From: Lantana camara
Lineage: Eukaryota; Streptophyta; Magnoliopsida; Lamiales; Verbenaceae
NCBI GenBank assembly: GCA_037501455.1
Contig: CM074857.1
Coordinates: forward strand, 111,695,501 to 111,759,500
Length of the DNA stretch: 64,000 bases
Direction of reading: 5' to 3'
In this document: positions 1-11,987 of the stretch, piece after piece
How the letters are laid out: every line of letters starts with the position of its first letter
Numbering within the stretch: the first letter of the stretch is position 1
The notes under the pieces: model-generated
Databases searched by the model: none
What the model saw: the letters and a program-made list of their open reading frames with translations, nothing else
What the model was told of the DNA's origin: nothing
Program-made: the position numbers and the translations under genes

Positions 1-1988
1 GGGTGGATCGAGTAGGCTGACTTGTGAGCTTCCTCGAGTAGGACCCGTCTTAATTCTTCAGGTACTACTACTCTGTTCTTAAACCGAAGCAACCCGGTCT
101 CATCAAACCCAAACGGACTCTCCGGGTCATCCTTAGCTTTACTTGCAAGTTTCTGTATTTCCGGATCCCTATTCTGAGTCTCAAATAACTGATTCTTCAA
201 TTCCGGCTGAACTGTGATATTGGAAACCCGAGCCCGTAACACAATCGGGGCAACTTCCATACTTTCCTTTATTTCCAAACTCGATACACTTGCCTTTCTG
301 CTAAGTGCATCGGCGACCACATTGGCTTTCCCGGGATGATACTTAATTGTACAATCATAATCTTCCAACTTTTCCATCCAACGCCGTTGCCTCATATTCA
401 GATCCTTCTGCGTGAATAAATACTGGAGGCTCTTATGGTTGGTAAATATCTCAAAGGAAGTCCCGTAAAGATAATGTCTCCATTTCCCTAGCGCAAAGAT
501 CACGGCTGCAAGCTCTAGGTCGTGTGTCGGGTAATTCCTTTCATATTCCTTTAGCTTACGGGAAGCATAGGCGATCACTTTTCCTTTCTGAGTCAAAACA
601 CAACCTAAGCCTTCCTTGGAAGCATCTGTATACACTGCATACTCTTCTGAACCCTCGGGAAGCGTTAACACCGGAGCTGAGACTAACTTTTCCTTCAAGA
701 AGTTGAAACTTTGATCACACTTCTCGTCCCAGACAAACTTAACATCCTTCTTTGTCAACCGGGTTAACGGTGCCGCAATCTTAGAGAAGTCCTGAACGAA
801 TCTCCTGTAATAACCGGCCAGTCCCAAGAAGCTTCTAATCTCTGAGGCGTTCTTTGGTTTCTCCCACTTAAGCACGGCCTCAATTTTCGAGGGATCGACT
901 TCCAATCCTTTCCCTGAAATCACATGCCCCAAGAAGGAAACCCGATCGATCCAAAATTCACACTTGCTGAACTTAGCAAATAACTGATGCTCTTTCAAGG
1001 TCTGTAGGACGAGTCGGAGATGTCTCGCGTGCTCCTCGGCTGATTTCGAGAAAACCAGAATATCATCAATAAATATTACCACGAACTTGTCGAGGAAAGG
1101 CCTGAATATCCGGTGCATCATATCCATGAAAGCTGCAGGGGCATTAGTCAACCCAAAAGGCATAACCACGAACTCATAATGCCCGTATCGAGTATTGAAT
1201 CCCGTCTTTGGAATGTCCTCTGCTCGGATCCGCAGCTGATAGTATCCCTGTCTTAAATCCAATTTCGAATACACTTTAGAACCCTGGAGTATATCGAATA
1301 ACTCCTCGATATGTGGGAGGGGATACTTGTTCTTAATAGTCATCCTATTCAACTCCCTGTAATCGATGCACATTCTTAAAGTCCCGTCCTTCTTCTTGAC
1401 AAACAACACTGGTGCTCCCCACGGCGAAGAACTTGGCCGAATGTACCCAACTTCTAATAAAGCCTCAAGCTGAACTTTTAGTTCCTTTAATTCGGCTGGA
1501 GCCATCCGGTAAGGAGTCTTCGAATACGGCTCAGCATTCGGGAAAAGATCAATCACAAATTCGATCTCCCGTTCAGGCGGCAATGAATCCAATTTCTCTG
1601 GGAATACCTCGGGGAATTCCTTTACCACTTCGGTATCCTCTAACTTTACCTGATCTTTTGGCTTGTTCAAAATGTAAGCAATGAACCCTGTGGCCCCGTC
1701 TCTGACTAGTCTCTGAGCCTCTAAAAATGAAAGTAAGGGTACAGTCTTCGAAGTACGGCCTGTAACAACCTCTGAACCCAACTGAACTTTCTTAGCCCGG
1801 CAATCCGCAGTAGCACAATGCCTGTATAACCATTCCATCCCCAAAATAGCTCCGTACCTCTCCATTGGCATCACAATAAAGTCTGTCAGAAATTCCCTGC
1901 CTTCAATCACAACTGGAACATCCCTGTAAACCTGATCCGTCTCTCGCCTACTACCGAAAGGAGTACTAACTATATAGCGCACCGAAGT
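1..1988 (-). pseudogene. Outer Tekay-type Ty3/gypsy element: protease end, RT, RNase H and start of integrase
   Basis: Read on the minus strand this stretch is one open frame from the end of the aspartic-protease region through reverse transcriptase (IFIDDIL catalytic motif, [12 protein letters not shown]) and RNase H (YTDASKEG) to the beginning of the integrase, where it leaves the window at position 1. It aligns along its length with the matching part of the intact element at 4811-9382 but with many substitutions, so it is an older relative. Its N-terminal half lies at 11988-13270; the two halves were separated by the insertion at 1989-11987. The RNase H motif reads TNHK where the intact copy has TDHK (codon 438-440), which removes a conserved acidic residue. 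Apart from the insertion I see no frame break in the part present. Family assignment is firm; inactivity follows from the insertion. Confidence 0.93.
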
Positions 1989-2930
1989 TGTAACGCCCCA
2001 GCTTTCGGCAATTCAGGTATGAACGACACGTGTGCGTTTGAGAGTTGTAATTTAATTATTAATTGTCTATTTCTCTAATTTTCCATAGCATATCATAATT
2101 TTATAAAATTATATTCTTGTTATTTTATTGAAAATTCATATCATATCATATTTTTCAAAATTATCGAATGTGATTGTAATGTGAAATATTTTCTCGAACG
2201 TGATTTATTTCCTTTATGTCCTTAATTGATCATTTTCATGCATATGGGACCTAATTGAATTGGACCTAATTGATCATTTAATATTGAGATTGGACTCAAT
2301 TGCATAACTTATATTATGAAAGGATTTAATTGCAAATTGGCCAACTCTTTTCTCCTTCTTGATCAAACATCACGTAGCATCTCTTTCTTTCTTCATACAA
2401 ACCTTTCTTTCTTGCTCTTGCTTCCCATTTCAACCGAACCAAAAACCCTTGACTGGAGTTGGGAGATTTCATCACTTGAGCATCAATTTGTGTGGGATTT
2501 GTGATATTTGGAGCATCATCAACATCCTTTCATCATCTCTTCTTCCATTTCTTTCTCTTGAGGTAAATATGGTGATTGAATGATTTTATTGAAATTATAG
2601 GTTATCTAGGGCTTTGTTGTGCATTGAATGAAGTGTGTATTGGTTGTTGGAAAATTTATTGTGGTCATTAAGTTCTTGTTTGATGCATATATCTTGTGGT
2701 TTATGGACTTGAAGCATGTTGGAGTGAATGGGTTTCAAATGAGTGAATATTGATGATCTAACTTGGGATCATATGTTTTTATGAGTTGTTATTGATCATT
2801 TTACATGCTAGCATATTTCTTGCATCTAATAATTGCATTGGAACATGGTTTGCATCCATTTTTGTGGTTGGTTGATGCTTCTCCATGGCTGCTCTGTTTT
2901 TCTGTTCTGCATATTTTGCTCACGTATTCT

Positions 2931-3155
2931 GGGAACGGCCCTTCCCAGCTCCAGTTCAAAACTGGAACGGCCGTTCCCATGATACTGAGACTCAGGCCAG
3001 CGAGACTGGGAACGGCCGTTCCCACTTTGGCCTGTGAGCCGGAACGGCCCTTCCCAGCCAGAACGCATTTCCCTTTTTAAAAACGCTGGCGCGTTTTCTT
3101 CAGCCATGGGAACGGCCCTTCCCATTTTCAAGGGAAGGCCGGAACGGCCGTTCCC
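2931..3155. repeat. Array of six CGGCCG-centred palindromes in the 5' LTR
   Basis: Six copies of a 15-16-base motif, either GGGAACGGCCGTTCCC or its near-palindromic form GGGAACGGCCCTTCCC, occur in about 225 bp of otherwise AT-rich LTR. The same array is at 10359-10583 in the 3' LTR. Related arrays sit in the other two Tekay-type LTRs of the window (14989-15217 and 34301-34450), where spacer sequence has diverged. Function unknown; clustered protein-binding sites are one possibility. Confidence 0.9.
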
Positions 3156-4096
3156 ACGGCGATTGTAGAACAAAAGCTACTGCATAAATTTAAATTTTCA
3201 ACATCATTCTCCAATCCATTAATTGATCCCTAAGTGATGTTATATGATTAATTACATGTTGAAACGCGATATTTTCAAGGTGCATTGTATTTTTCCCGTC
3301 GTTTCGTCGTATTTTGCCGTTCGTCCTATTTGGTACATTTTGAGTCGTGTTTCACGGACAATTGTCTTTCTTGCACAGACCAGCTTCCTGGTGACGAGGA
3401 GCAGGCCCCGTGAGCTGTTTCCTTGGATATATTTTGGGTCGTCAGGTGAGGTTTAATTTTAGATACATAGGACCCGTACCACCCTATGTGATATTTTAAG
3501 CCAAAAACCTATATTTATACGTATAGTTTTCAAATGAGATTGATTTTCAAATGTTTTCTCGAAATATTGAAAAGAATTGATTGATTGATTGATTGATTTG
3601 GCGAGAATTGTACTGCACTGTGGGCCCGAGGGTAGTGACTCGAGCCAACCGGGAAAGCACGGGCTGACGGGTAACTCGAGAGCTATCCTCACCAAATTGG
3701 GATGACCCCTGAACCCTCTAGGAGATTAGAGGAGGAAGGAGTTCCGGGCTTAGGGATTCATGTACCCTCTGCCCAGACTGATTGGATAGTGGGGCCTTGC
3801 AATCCCACTATCACCCGGAGGAAGAAGGCGTTATTGAAACTGCTAATTGTGCACAATAATGAATTGCTTGATCACCTAATCACCTAATAATTGATTGATT
3901 GATTGATTGATTGTACACAGTCGGTGTAAGGTTGGAGAATTGCCCCACTCGCCGGGCCACTATTGATTGAATTGAAATTGATTGAATTGAAATTGGAATA
4001 GTTGTAATCTCGGGCGATAGTATCTCTTTTAACCTAATAGATTGTATTGTTTTCCAAAAGTATTACCCGAGGTTATAGCTTGCATGTCTTTGCGCT

Positions 4097-4140
4097 TATA
4101 TTTATTTATACCCCTCGCTCAGTCCGAGTTGGACTGACAC
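4097..4140 (+). promoter_or_regulatory. Putative LTR core promoter: TATA-like tract plus conserved hairpin
   Basis: A TATATTTATTTATA tract is followed at once by CCCCTCGCTCAGTC, a short spacer and GACTGACACC, whose AGTC and GACT arms can pair. The same order of AT-rich tract, C-rich run and AGTC/GACT arms is found in every long LTR of this window, including families that are otherwise unalike, so it is probably the transcription-start region. The start itself is inferred, not seen. Confidence 0.45.
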
Positions 4141-4567
4141 CTCAATTTTTCAGTGTTTTGCAGGGCGTGCTAGGCGGGAATTTAGAGTCATTTGGTCTTT
4201 AAATTTGGGTCTAGCACACTTCATTCCCACATTTTGTATGTATAGTATTTGGGGATATTTTGTATTGCCTTGATATATTACCGGGAGATGATCATGTATT
4301 GACAGTGTAAATGATGGTACCTATACGTAAATAAATAAATATGGTACCTATATGTATCTATTGAATGTTATTGCTTCCGCGTTTTAATACTCTGATTAGA
4401 TTGATTGGTTGGGTTTAAATTGAGGGTACCCGCCTAGCCTTGAGTCATTTTATTGTCTCCCGTTCGCTGTAGCTTCGATTCATGTATGGATAGTCCATTT
4501 CATATGTGGATTGGAGCTATAGTGCGGGGGATGTGGTGCCTGGCGTTCCGGGTGCTACATCCTACGG

Positions 4568-4579
4568 TGGTATCAGAGC
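4568..4579 (+). other. Primer-binding site (initiator tRNA-Met)
   Basis: TGGTATCAGAGC, complementary to the 3' end of plant initiator-Met tRNA, lies 8 bases after the 5' LTR, the usual arrangement in plant Ty3/gypsy elements. The 230 bp between it and the gag start at 4811 is an untranslated leader. Confidence 0.95.
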
Positions 4580-4810
4580 CCGGTTGCAAAACCGGGTCTC
4601 TAGTGTCGTGTCTTGTGAGTCTAGGTCGCACGGCATAGGAACTAATTGTCAATTTGAGAGTCTTGCATTGGTATTTGATACTTGAACCTACTTGACTTAT
4701 GTGAATTTGAGGTGAATTGTTAAATTTCTGAATTTATGCACAAATTATGAATTATTTGCACACATTGGCATTGACTAATCGAACATGCATAATAGTGACT
4801 TGATTTCAGG

Positions 4811-7800
4811 ATGGCTCGCGATAGATATCACCGTGATCGATCTCCTAGACATCGACATCATCGACATCATCGCAGGGAGAGATCACCACCTCCTCCTCCA
4901 CCTCCTCAGGCTCAGCCACAGGACTTTATGAACGCAGTGGTGGGTCTTATTGATCAGAGAGTTCGGGATCATGTTCCTCCAGCACCACCAGTTCCACCAC
5001 CACAGCCAGGGGCACAGATTTCTGCTGTCTTTAGGGAGTTCCAGAACCAGCATCCTCCCAAATTTTACAAAGGAAACGATATACAGGCCGAGCAGTGGCT
5101 CAGGGAGATCGAGAGGGTTTGGGAGCTTATCCCGTGTGAGTCCAGGGAGAAGGCCCGTTGTACGCTTTCTTTGATTCAGGGTGAGGCCTATTCCTGGTGG
5201 GAGAGTGCCCGGATAGTGTTAGAGGCAGCAGGTGAGGAAGTTAATTGGGAGGTGTTTGTCAGAGAGTTTCAAAACAAGTTCATTCCTCCATCTTCTCGCA
5301 CTAGAAGGTTGAAGGAATTTACAGAGCTCAAGCAGGGAAGCCGGTCAGTTTCAGAGTATATCGCTGAGTATGAGAGATTATCTCGCTATGCTCCTAATAT
5401 AGCGAGTGATGACTTCCATAAGGCGATGCAGTTTGTTCAGGGCCTTAGACCGGATATTCAGGCAGCGATTGAGGCGGTCAACACGAGCACATGGGCAAAG
5501 GCTACCAAGAAGGCTCTATTGGTTGAGGATTCAGTGAATGCGAGGCGGTCTTCTTACCGTTCAGGCTCAGGTTCGGGCTCAGGTTCAGGCTCGGGATTCA
5601 GAGGTTCTGGATCAGGGTTCAGAGGTGCAGGATCAGGGTATAAGGGTTCAGGCTCGGGTTCTGCTTCAGGCAAGAGGCCGATGGTATATCCTTCTCCACC
5701 ACCAGCTCCACAGGGCCCAGGGAAGAAGCCCCGACCAGCAGGACCAGTGATGAGAGCTCCAGTTGCTCCAGCTTTGCCACCACCACCTGAGAGACCTTAT
5801 TGCACCTTCTGTGGTCAGAGGACACACATTTATGATAACTGCAGGAGGCGTCTGGGTTTATGCCTGATTTGTGGGAGTGATGAGCATTTGGTAGATGGCT
5901 GTCCGGATCGCAAGATGCCACCACCGGGAGCACCGAGACCACTGATTAGGGCTCGGGCTTATGCTTTGGACGGAGAGCAGCCGGATGCTGACGTGGATCC
6001 AGCCGCGGTAGTTGAAGGTACCATTTGCATACATGGCACGAACATTCATACCTTGTTTGATCCGGGAGCTACTCACTCCTTTCTTTCGAGTGCTATATCT
6101 GTTTCTTTGCCTTTGCCTGTTTCTCGTTCTTCTGCATGTTATGTGGTTAGCACTCCTTTTGGTGGTAGTATAGAATCTGATCGGGTGTTTAGAGAGGTTC
6201 CGGTGAGCATCGAGGGTCGAGTTTTCTTGTCAGACTTCATTGAGCTGCCGATGACTTGCTATGGATCTATTCTGGGTATGGATTGGTTGTACAGACATTC
6301 TGCCACAGTTGATTGCAGGGCGAAGAAGGTTCAGTTGGGATCAGATTTGATTGTGGGTTGGAGTTCCAAGACTGTACCGCTACTTTCTTTTTCTGAAGCT
6401 CATAAGTTGGTTCGAGAGGGAGCCACGGGTTTCATTGCTTATATCCTTAACAAACCTAAGGATCAGAGTAAGCTGGAAGAGACGGAAATAGTGAAGGAAT
6501 TTCCCGAGGTCTTTCCGGAGGAATTGGATTCTTTACCTCCAGAACGGGAAATTGAGTTTGTGATCGACTTGTACCCTAACGCAGAGCCGTACTCCAAGAC
6601 TCCGTATCGTATGGCTCCAGCCGAGTTGAAAGAGTTGAAGACTCAACTTGATGCGTTGTTGGAGATTGGGTACATCAGACCGAGTTCTTCTCCTTGGGGT
6701 GCACCGGTTTTGTTTGTAAAGAAGAAGGACGGGACCTTGAGAATGTGCATAGATTATAGAGAGTTGAACCGGATGACGATCAAGAACAAGTATCCTCTTC
6801 CACACATCGAGGAGTTGTTTGATATACTTCAGGGTTCGAAAGTCTATTCGAAATTGGATTTGAGACAAGGTTACTACCAGCTGCGTATCCGATCAGGGGA
6901 TATTCCTAAGACAGGATTTAACACTCGGTACGGGCATTATGAGTTCGTTGTGATGCCGTTTGGATTGACTAATGCCCCAGCAGCTTTCATGGATATGATG
7001 CACAGGATCTTCAGGCCTTTTCTGGATAAGTTCGTGGTTATTTTTATTGATGATATCCTGGTTTTCTCGAAGTCTGCCGAGGAGCATGCAAGACATCTTC
7101 AGTTGGTATTGAGGACTTTGAAGGAGCATCAGCTGTTTGCCAAGTTCAGCAAGTGTGAGTTCTGGATTGACCGGGTGTCATTCTTGGGTCACGTGATTTC
7201 GGGCAACGGGTTGGAAGTCGATCCTTCCAAGATTGAGTCAGTGTTGAAGTGGGAGAAACCTAGGAATGCCTCGGAGATTAGGAGTTTCTTGGGATTGGCA
7301 GGTTATTACCGGAGGTTTGTGAAGGATTTCTCCAAGTTAGCAGCTCCTTTAACCCGGTTGACGAAGAAGAATGTGAAATTCGATTGGAATGAAGATTGTG
7401 AGAAGAGTTTCACTTTCTTGAAGGAAAAGTTAGTGTCTGCTCCAGTGTTAGCTCTTCCGGAAGGTTCTGAAGGATATGCTGTTTATACGGATGCCTCTAA
7501 GGAAGGTTTGGGATGTGTGTTGACTCAGAAGGGTAAAGTGATTGCTTATGCATCCCGAAAGTTGAAAGAGCATGAGAAGAATTATCCGACACATGATCTT
7601 GAACTTGCTGCTGTAGTCTTTGCACTTGGAAAGTGGAGACATTATTTGTATGGAGTGTCTTTCGAGATTTTCACCGACCACAAAAGCCTCCAGTATTTAT
7701 TCACTCAGAAGGATTTGAATATGAGGCAACGGCGTTGGATGGAAAGGTTGGAAGATTATGATTGTACGATCAAGTACCATCCCGGCAAAGCCAATGTGGT

Positions 7801-9382
7801 CGCCGATGCACTTAGTAGGAAGGTTAGTGTGTCGAGCTTGGAAGTGGGTGAAAGTAGTGGAATCGAGCCAATTGTTTTGAAGGCTCGAGTTTCTAATATT
7901 TCGGTCCAACCAGAGTTGAAGCACAGGTTGTTTGAGGCTCAGAGTACAGATTTGGAAGTTCAGAAATTGGTAGCCAAGGCAAGAGCTGATCCAGAGTGTC
8001 CATTCGGGTTCGATGAAACCGGTCTTCTTCGTTTCAAGAACCGAGTGGTTGTACCCGAAGAGTTGAAACGGGTATTGCTCGAGGAAGCTCACAGATCGGC
8101 TTATTCTATCCACCCCGGAGGGAACAAGATGTATAAGGACTTAAGGCAATATTATTGGTGGCGTGGGTTGAAGAAAGATGTGGCCGAGTTTGTAAAACAT
8201 TGTCTCACTTGTCAGAAAGTGAAAGCCGAGCATCAGAAACCGGGAGGTCTTCTTCAGCCGTTACCTATTCCTGAGTGGAAGTGGGAACAGGTGACGATGG
8301 ATTTCGTGTCCGGATTACCTAAGGTGAAAGGTGGATTCGATGGGATTTGGGTGATTGTAGACCGTTTGACGAAGTCTGCACATTTTCTGCCGGTTCGGAT
8401 GTCGTATAAGATTCGCAAGCTAGCCGAGCTTTATAATCGGGAGATTGTTAGACTTCACGGGATTCCAGTCAGTATCGTTTCAGACAGAGATCCACGGTTC
8501 ACTTCGAGGTTGTGGCGTGAATTGCAAGAGGTTTTGGGTACGAAGCTCCAGTTTAGTACAGCTTTTCATCCTCAGACGGATGGTCAGTCCGAGAGATTAA
8601 TAAGGTATCTCGAGGATTTACTTCGAGCTTGTTCCTTGGATTTTCAGTCTTCTTGGCATGATCAGCTACCTTTGATTGAGTTCGCGTACAACAACAGTTT
8701 TCAGGCTTCGATTGGAATGGCACCGTATGAGCTACTTTATGGACGGAAGTGTCGTTCTCCGTTGTTCTTTGATTTGGAAGAGTGGAAATGGACTAAGCAG
8801 GAAGGTGTGAAGAAAGGTGAAAAATTGGAAAAACCTTCCAAGGCCGTTGAAGCTATGATTGAGAAAGTCCAATTAATAAAACAACGGATGAAATCAGCTC
8901 AGGACAGACAGAAGAGCTACGCCGATCGTCGCAGAAGGGATCTCGAGTTTGAGGTTGGAGACCGGGTATTCTTGAAAGCGTCTCCACGTAAAGGATTTGC
9001 TCGGATTGGGAAAGGAGGTAAACTTAAACCTCGTTATTTAGGTCCTTATGAGATTTTGGAAAGAATTGGAGAAGTTGCTTACAGATTGGACCTACCACCG
9101 AGCCTCACGGGGATTCATAATGTATTTCACGTGTCTCAGCTGAGGAAATACTACCCCGATGAAACCGAGATCATTCCTGTTGAAGAAGTGGAGTTGGAAC
9201 CGAGTCTTACCTTTGTTCAGAAACCGGTTAAGATTTTGGATAAGAAGTTTCAGGAATTAAGAAACCGGAGGATTCCCATGGTTAAGGTGCTTTGGAGAAG
9301 TGATAAGACCGAAGAAGCCACGTGGGAGACCGAAGACAAAATGAGGCGGTTCCATCCAGAGTTGTTCCCTTCCGATCAGTGA
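4811..9382 (+). CDS. Gag-pol polyprotein of the intact Tekay-type element, 1523 aa
   Basis: One uninterrupted frame encodes all proteins for retrotransposition. In order: a basic and proline-rich N-terminus; a retrotransposon gag domain (about residues 75-240, with [10 protein letters not shown] and SWWES); a Ser/Gly-rich linker; two CX2CX4HX4C zinc knuckles; an aspartic protease with DPGATHSF (D417); reverse transcriptase with FIDDIL (D747, D748); RNase H with TDAS (D894) and TDHK (D956); integrase with its HHCC zinc finger (H1094 to C1134) and a D1164-D1225-E1261 triad, the last two 35 residues apart; and a C-terminal chromodomain-like tail ending [15 protein letters not shown]. Fused gag-pol with such a tail marks the chromovirus branch, and the tail sequence suggests Tekay/Del. 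No frameshift or stop is present. Confidence 0.97.
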   Translation: MARDRYHRDRSPRHRHHRHHRRERSPPPPPPPQAQPQDFMNAVVGLIDQRVRDHVPPAPPVPPPQPGAQISAVFREFQNQHPPKFYKGNDIQAEQWLREIERVWELIPCESREKARCTLSLIQGEAYSWWESARIVLEAAGEEVNWEVFVREFQNKFIPPSSRTRRLKEFTELKQGSRSVSEYIAEYERLSRYAPNIASDDFHKAMQFVQGLRPDIQAAIEAVNTSTWAKATKKALLVEDSVNARRSSYRSGSGSGSGSGSGFRGSGSGFRGAGSGYKGSGSGSASGKRPMVYPSPPPAPQGPGKKPRPAGPVMRAPVAPALPPPPERPYCTFCGQRTHIYDNCRRRLGLCLICGSDEHLVDGCPDRKMPPPGAPRPLIRARAYALDGEQPDADVDPAAVVEGTICIHGTNIHTLFDPGATHSFLSSAISVSLPLPVSRSSACYVVSTPFGGSIESDRVFREVPVSIEGRVFLSDFIELPMTCYGSILGMDWLYRHSATVDCRAKKVQLGSDLIVGWSSKTVPLLSFSEAHKLVREGATGFIAYILNKPKDQSKLEETEIVKEFPEVFPEELDSLPPEREIEFVIDLYPNAEPYSKTPYRMAPAELKELKTQLDALLEIGYIRPSSSPWGAPVLFVKKKDGTLRMCIDYRELNRMTIKNKYPLPHIEELFDILQGSKVYSKLDLRQGYYQLRIRSGDIPKTGFNTRYGHYEFVVMPFGLTNAPAAFMDMMHRIFRPFLDKFVVIFIDDILVFSKSAEEHARHLQLVLRTLKEHQLFAKFSKCEFWIDRVSFLGHVISGNGLEVDPSKIESVLKWEKPRNASEIRSFLGLAGYYRRFVKDFSKLAAPLTRLTKKNVKFDWNEDCEKSFTFLKEKLVSAPVLALPEGSEGYAVYTDASKEGLGCVLTQKGKVIAYASRKLKEHEKNYPTHDLELAAVVFALGKWRHYLYGVSFEIFTDHKSLQYLFTQKDLNMRQRRWMERLEDYDCTIKYHPGKANVVADALSRKVSVSSLEVGESSGIEPIVLKARVSNISVQPELKHRLFEAQSTDLEVQKLVAKARADPECPFGFDETGLLRFKNRVVVPEELKRVLLEEAHRSAYSIHPGGNKMYKDLRQYYWWRGLKKDVAEFVKHCLTCQKVKAEHQKPGGLLQPLPIPEWKWEQVTMDFVSGLPKVKGGFDGIWVIVDRLTKSAHFLPVRMSYKIRKLAELYNREIVRLHGIPVSIVSDRDPRFTSRLWRELQEVLGTKLQFSTAFHPQTDGQSERLIRYLEDLLRACSLDFQSSWHDQLPLIEFAYNNSFQASIGMAPYELLYGRKCRSPLFFDLEEWKWTKQEGVKKGEKLEKPSKAVEAMIEKVQLIKQRMKSAQDRQKSYADRRRRDLEFEVGDRVFLKASPRKGFARIGKGGKLKPRYLGPYEILERIGEVAYRLDLPPSLTGIHNVFHVSQLRKYYPDETEIIPVEEVELEPSLTFVQKPVKILDKKFQELRNRRIPMVKVLWRSDKTEEATWETEDKMRRFHPELFPSDQ

Positions 9383-9403
9383 ATCTGGGGACCAGATTCT
9401 TAT

Positions 9404-9416
9404 AAGGAGGGAGGAT
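9404..9416 (+). other. Polypurine tract of the intact element
   Basis: AAGGAGGGAGGAT directly precedes the 3' LTR and would prime plus-strand DNA synthesis. It lies about 20 bp after the gag-pol stop codon. Confidence 0.9.
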
Positions 9417-11987
9417 TGTAACGCCCCAGCTTTCGGCAATTCAGGTATGAACGACACGTGTGCGTTTGAGAGTTGTAATTTAATTATTAATTGTCTATTT
9501 CTCTAATTTTCCATAGCATATCATAATTTTATAAAATTATATTCTTGTTATTTTATTGAAAATTCATATCATATCATATTTTTCAAAATTATCGAATGTG
9601 ATTGTAATGTGAAATATTTTCTCGAACGTGATTTATTTCCTTTATGTCCTTAATTGATCATTTTCATGCATATGGGACCTAATTGAATTGGACCTAATTG
9701 ATCATTTAATATTGAGATTGGACTCAATTGCATAACTTATATTATGAAAGGATTTAATTGCAAATTGGCCAACTCTTTTCTCCTTCTTGATCAAACATCA
9801 CGTAGCATCTCTTTCTTTCTTCATACAAACCTTTCTTTCTTGCTCTTGCTTCCCATTTCAACCGAACCAAAAACCCTTGATTGGAGTTGGGAGATTTCAT
9901 CACTTGAGCATCAATTTGTGTGGGATTTGTGATATTTGGAGCATCATCAACATCCTTTCATCATCTCTTCTTCCATTTCTTTCTCTTGAGGTAAATATGG
10001 TGATTGAATGATTTTATTGAAATTATAGGTTATCTAGGGCTTTGTTGTGCATTGAATGAAGTGTGTATTGGTTGTTGGAAAATTTATTGTGGTCATTAAG
10101 TTCTTGTTTGATGCATATATCTTGTGGTTTATGGACTTGAAGCATGTTGGAGTGAATGGGTTTCAAATGAGTGAATATTGATGATCTAACTTGGGATCAT
10201 ATGTTTTTATGAGTTGTTATTGATCATTTTACATGCTAGCATATTTCTTGCATCTAATAATTGCATTGGAACATGGTTTGCATCCATTTTTGTGGTTGGT
10301 TGATGCTTCTCCATGGCTGCTCTGTTTTTCTGTTCTGCATATTTTGCTCACGTATTCTGGGAACGGCCCTTCCCAGCTCCAGTTCAAAACTGGAACGGCC
10401 GTTCCCATGATACTGAGACTCAGGCCAGCGAGACTGGGAACGGCCGTTCCCACTTTGGCCTGTGAGCCGGAACGGCCCTTCCCAGCCAGAACGCATTTCC
10501 CTTTTTAAAAACGCTGGCGCGTTTTCTTCAGCCATGGGAACGGCCCTTCCCATTTTCAAGGGAAGGCCGGAACGGCCGTTCCCACGGCGATTGTAGAACA
10601 AAAGCTACTGCATAAATTTAAATTTTCAACATCATTCTCCAATCCATTAATTGATCCCTAAGTGATGTTATATGATTAATTACATGTTGAAACGCGATAT
10701 TTTCAAGGTGCATTGTATTTTTCCCGTCGTTTCGTCGTATTTTGCCGTTCGTCCTATTTGGTACATTTTGAGTCGTGTTTCACGGACAATTGTCTTTCTT
10801 GCACAGACCAGCTTCCTGGTGACGAGGAGCAGGCCCCGTGAGCTGTTTCCTTGGATATATTTTGGGTCGTCAGGTGAGGTTTAATTTTAGATACATAGGA
10901 CCCGTACCACCCTATGTGATATTTTAAGCCAAAAACCTATATTTATACGTATAGTTTTCAAATGAGATTGATTTTCAAATGTTTTCTCGAAATATTGAAA
11001 AGAATTGATTGATTGATTGATTGATTTGGCGAGAATTGTACTGCACTGTGGGCCCGAGGGTAGTGACTCGAGCCAACCGGGAAAGCACGGGCTGACGGGT
11101 AACTCGAGAGCTATCCTCACCAAATTGGGATGACCCCTGAACCCTCTAGGAGATTAGAGGAGGAAGGAGTTCCGGGCTTAGGGATTCATGTACCCTCTGC
11201 CCAGACTGATTGGATAGTGGGGCCTTGCAATCCCACTATCACCCGGAGGAAGAAGGCGTTATTGAAACTGCTAATTGTGCACAATAATGAATTGCTTGAT
11301 CACCTAATCACCTAATAATTGATTGATTGATTGATTGATTGTACACAGTCGGTGTAAGGTTGGAGAATTGCCCCACTCGCCGGGCCACTATTGATTGAAT
11401 TGAAATTGATTGAATTGAAATTGGAATAGTTGTAATCTCGGGCGATAGTATCTCTTTTAACCTAATAGATTGTATTGTTTTCCAAAAGTATTACCCGAGG
11501 TTATAGCTTGCATGTCTTTGCGCTTATATTTATTTATACCCCTCGCTCAGTCCGAGTTGGACTGACACCTCAATTTTTCAGTGTTTTGCAGGGCGTGCTA
11601 GGCGGGAATTTAGAGTCATTTGGTCTTTAAATTTGGGTCTAGCACACTTCATTCCCACATTTTGTATGTATAGTATTTGGGGATATTTTGTATTGCCTTG
11701 ATATATTACCGGGAGATGATCATGTATTGACAGTGTAAATGATGGTACCTATACGTAAATAAATAAATATGGTACCTATATGTATCTATTGAATGTTATT
11801 GCTTCCGCGTTTTAATACTCTGATTAGATTGATTGGTTGGGTTTAAATTGAGGGTACCCGCCTAGCCTTGAGTCATTTTATTGTCTCCCGTTCGCTGTAG
11901 CTTCGATTCATGTATGGATAGTCCATTTCATATGTGGATTGGAGCTATAGTGCGGGGGATGTGGTGCCTGGCGTTCCGGGTGCTACA
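9417..11987 (+). repeat. 3' LTR of the intact element
   Basis: A 2571-bp copy of the 5' LTR with the same ends and no length change. The one difference I found is T at 9881 where the 5' LTR has C at 2453. It is followed by the second copy of the GAAGT target duplication. The palindrome array is at 10359-10583. Confidence 0.97.

Larger units (their letters stand above)
1989..4559 (+). repeat. 5' LTR of the intact element
   Basis: It is bounded by TG...CA, with the target duplication on its left and the primer-binding site 8 bases beyond its end. It carries an array of GC-rich palindromes (2931-3155), TTGA/ATTG microsatellite tracts (about 3577-3600 and 3888-3914), a TATA-like stretch (4097-4110) and a short hairpin module just after it. 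The small open frames inside it are repeated exactly in the 3' LTR and carry no known domain; I do not regard them as genes. Confidence 0.97.
1989..11987 (+). mobile_element. Intact Tekay/Del-like Ty3/gypsy chromovirus, nested in another element
   Basis: A full-length LTR retrotransposon of 9999 bp with two 2571-bp LTRs that start TGTAACG and end GCTACA, a tRNA-Met primer site, one long gag-pol frame and a polypurine tract. It is flanked by the 5-bp target duplication GAAGT (1984-1988 and 11988-11992). It lies inside, and antisense to, the gag-pol of a related element. The LTRs differ at only one base that I found (2453 C against 9881 T) and keep an exact 7428-bp offset, so the insertion is very young. 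All catalytic motifs are present, so it may still be competent for transposition. Confidence 0.97.

Noticed and set aside
524..1684. Plus-strand frames over the outer pol region
   Set aside because: They lie antisense to a clear, continuous RT/RNase H frame and have no domain of their own.
2316..3887. Short frames in the LTR, repeated at 9744-11315
   Set aside because: They are identical in both LTRs because the LTRs are identical; they overlap palindromes and microsatellites and encode nothing recognisable.
4568..4579. tRNA gene fragments
   Set aside because: The Met-tRNA-like sequences are primer-binding sites next to LTRs; no cloverleaf is present.
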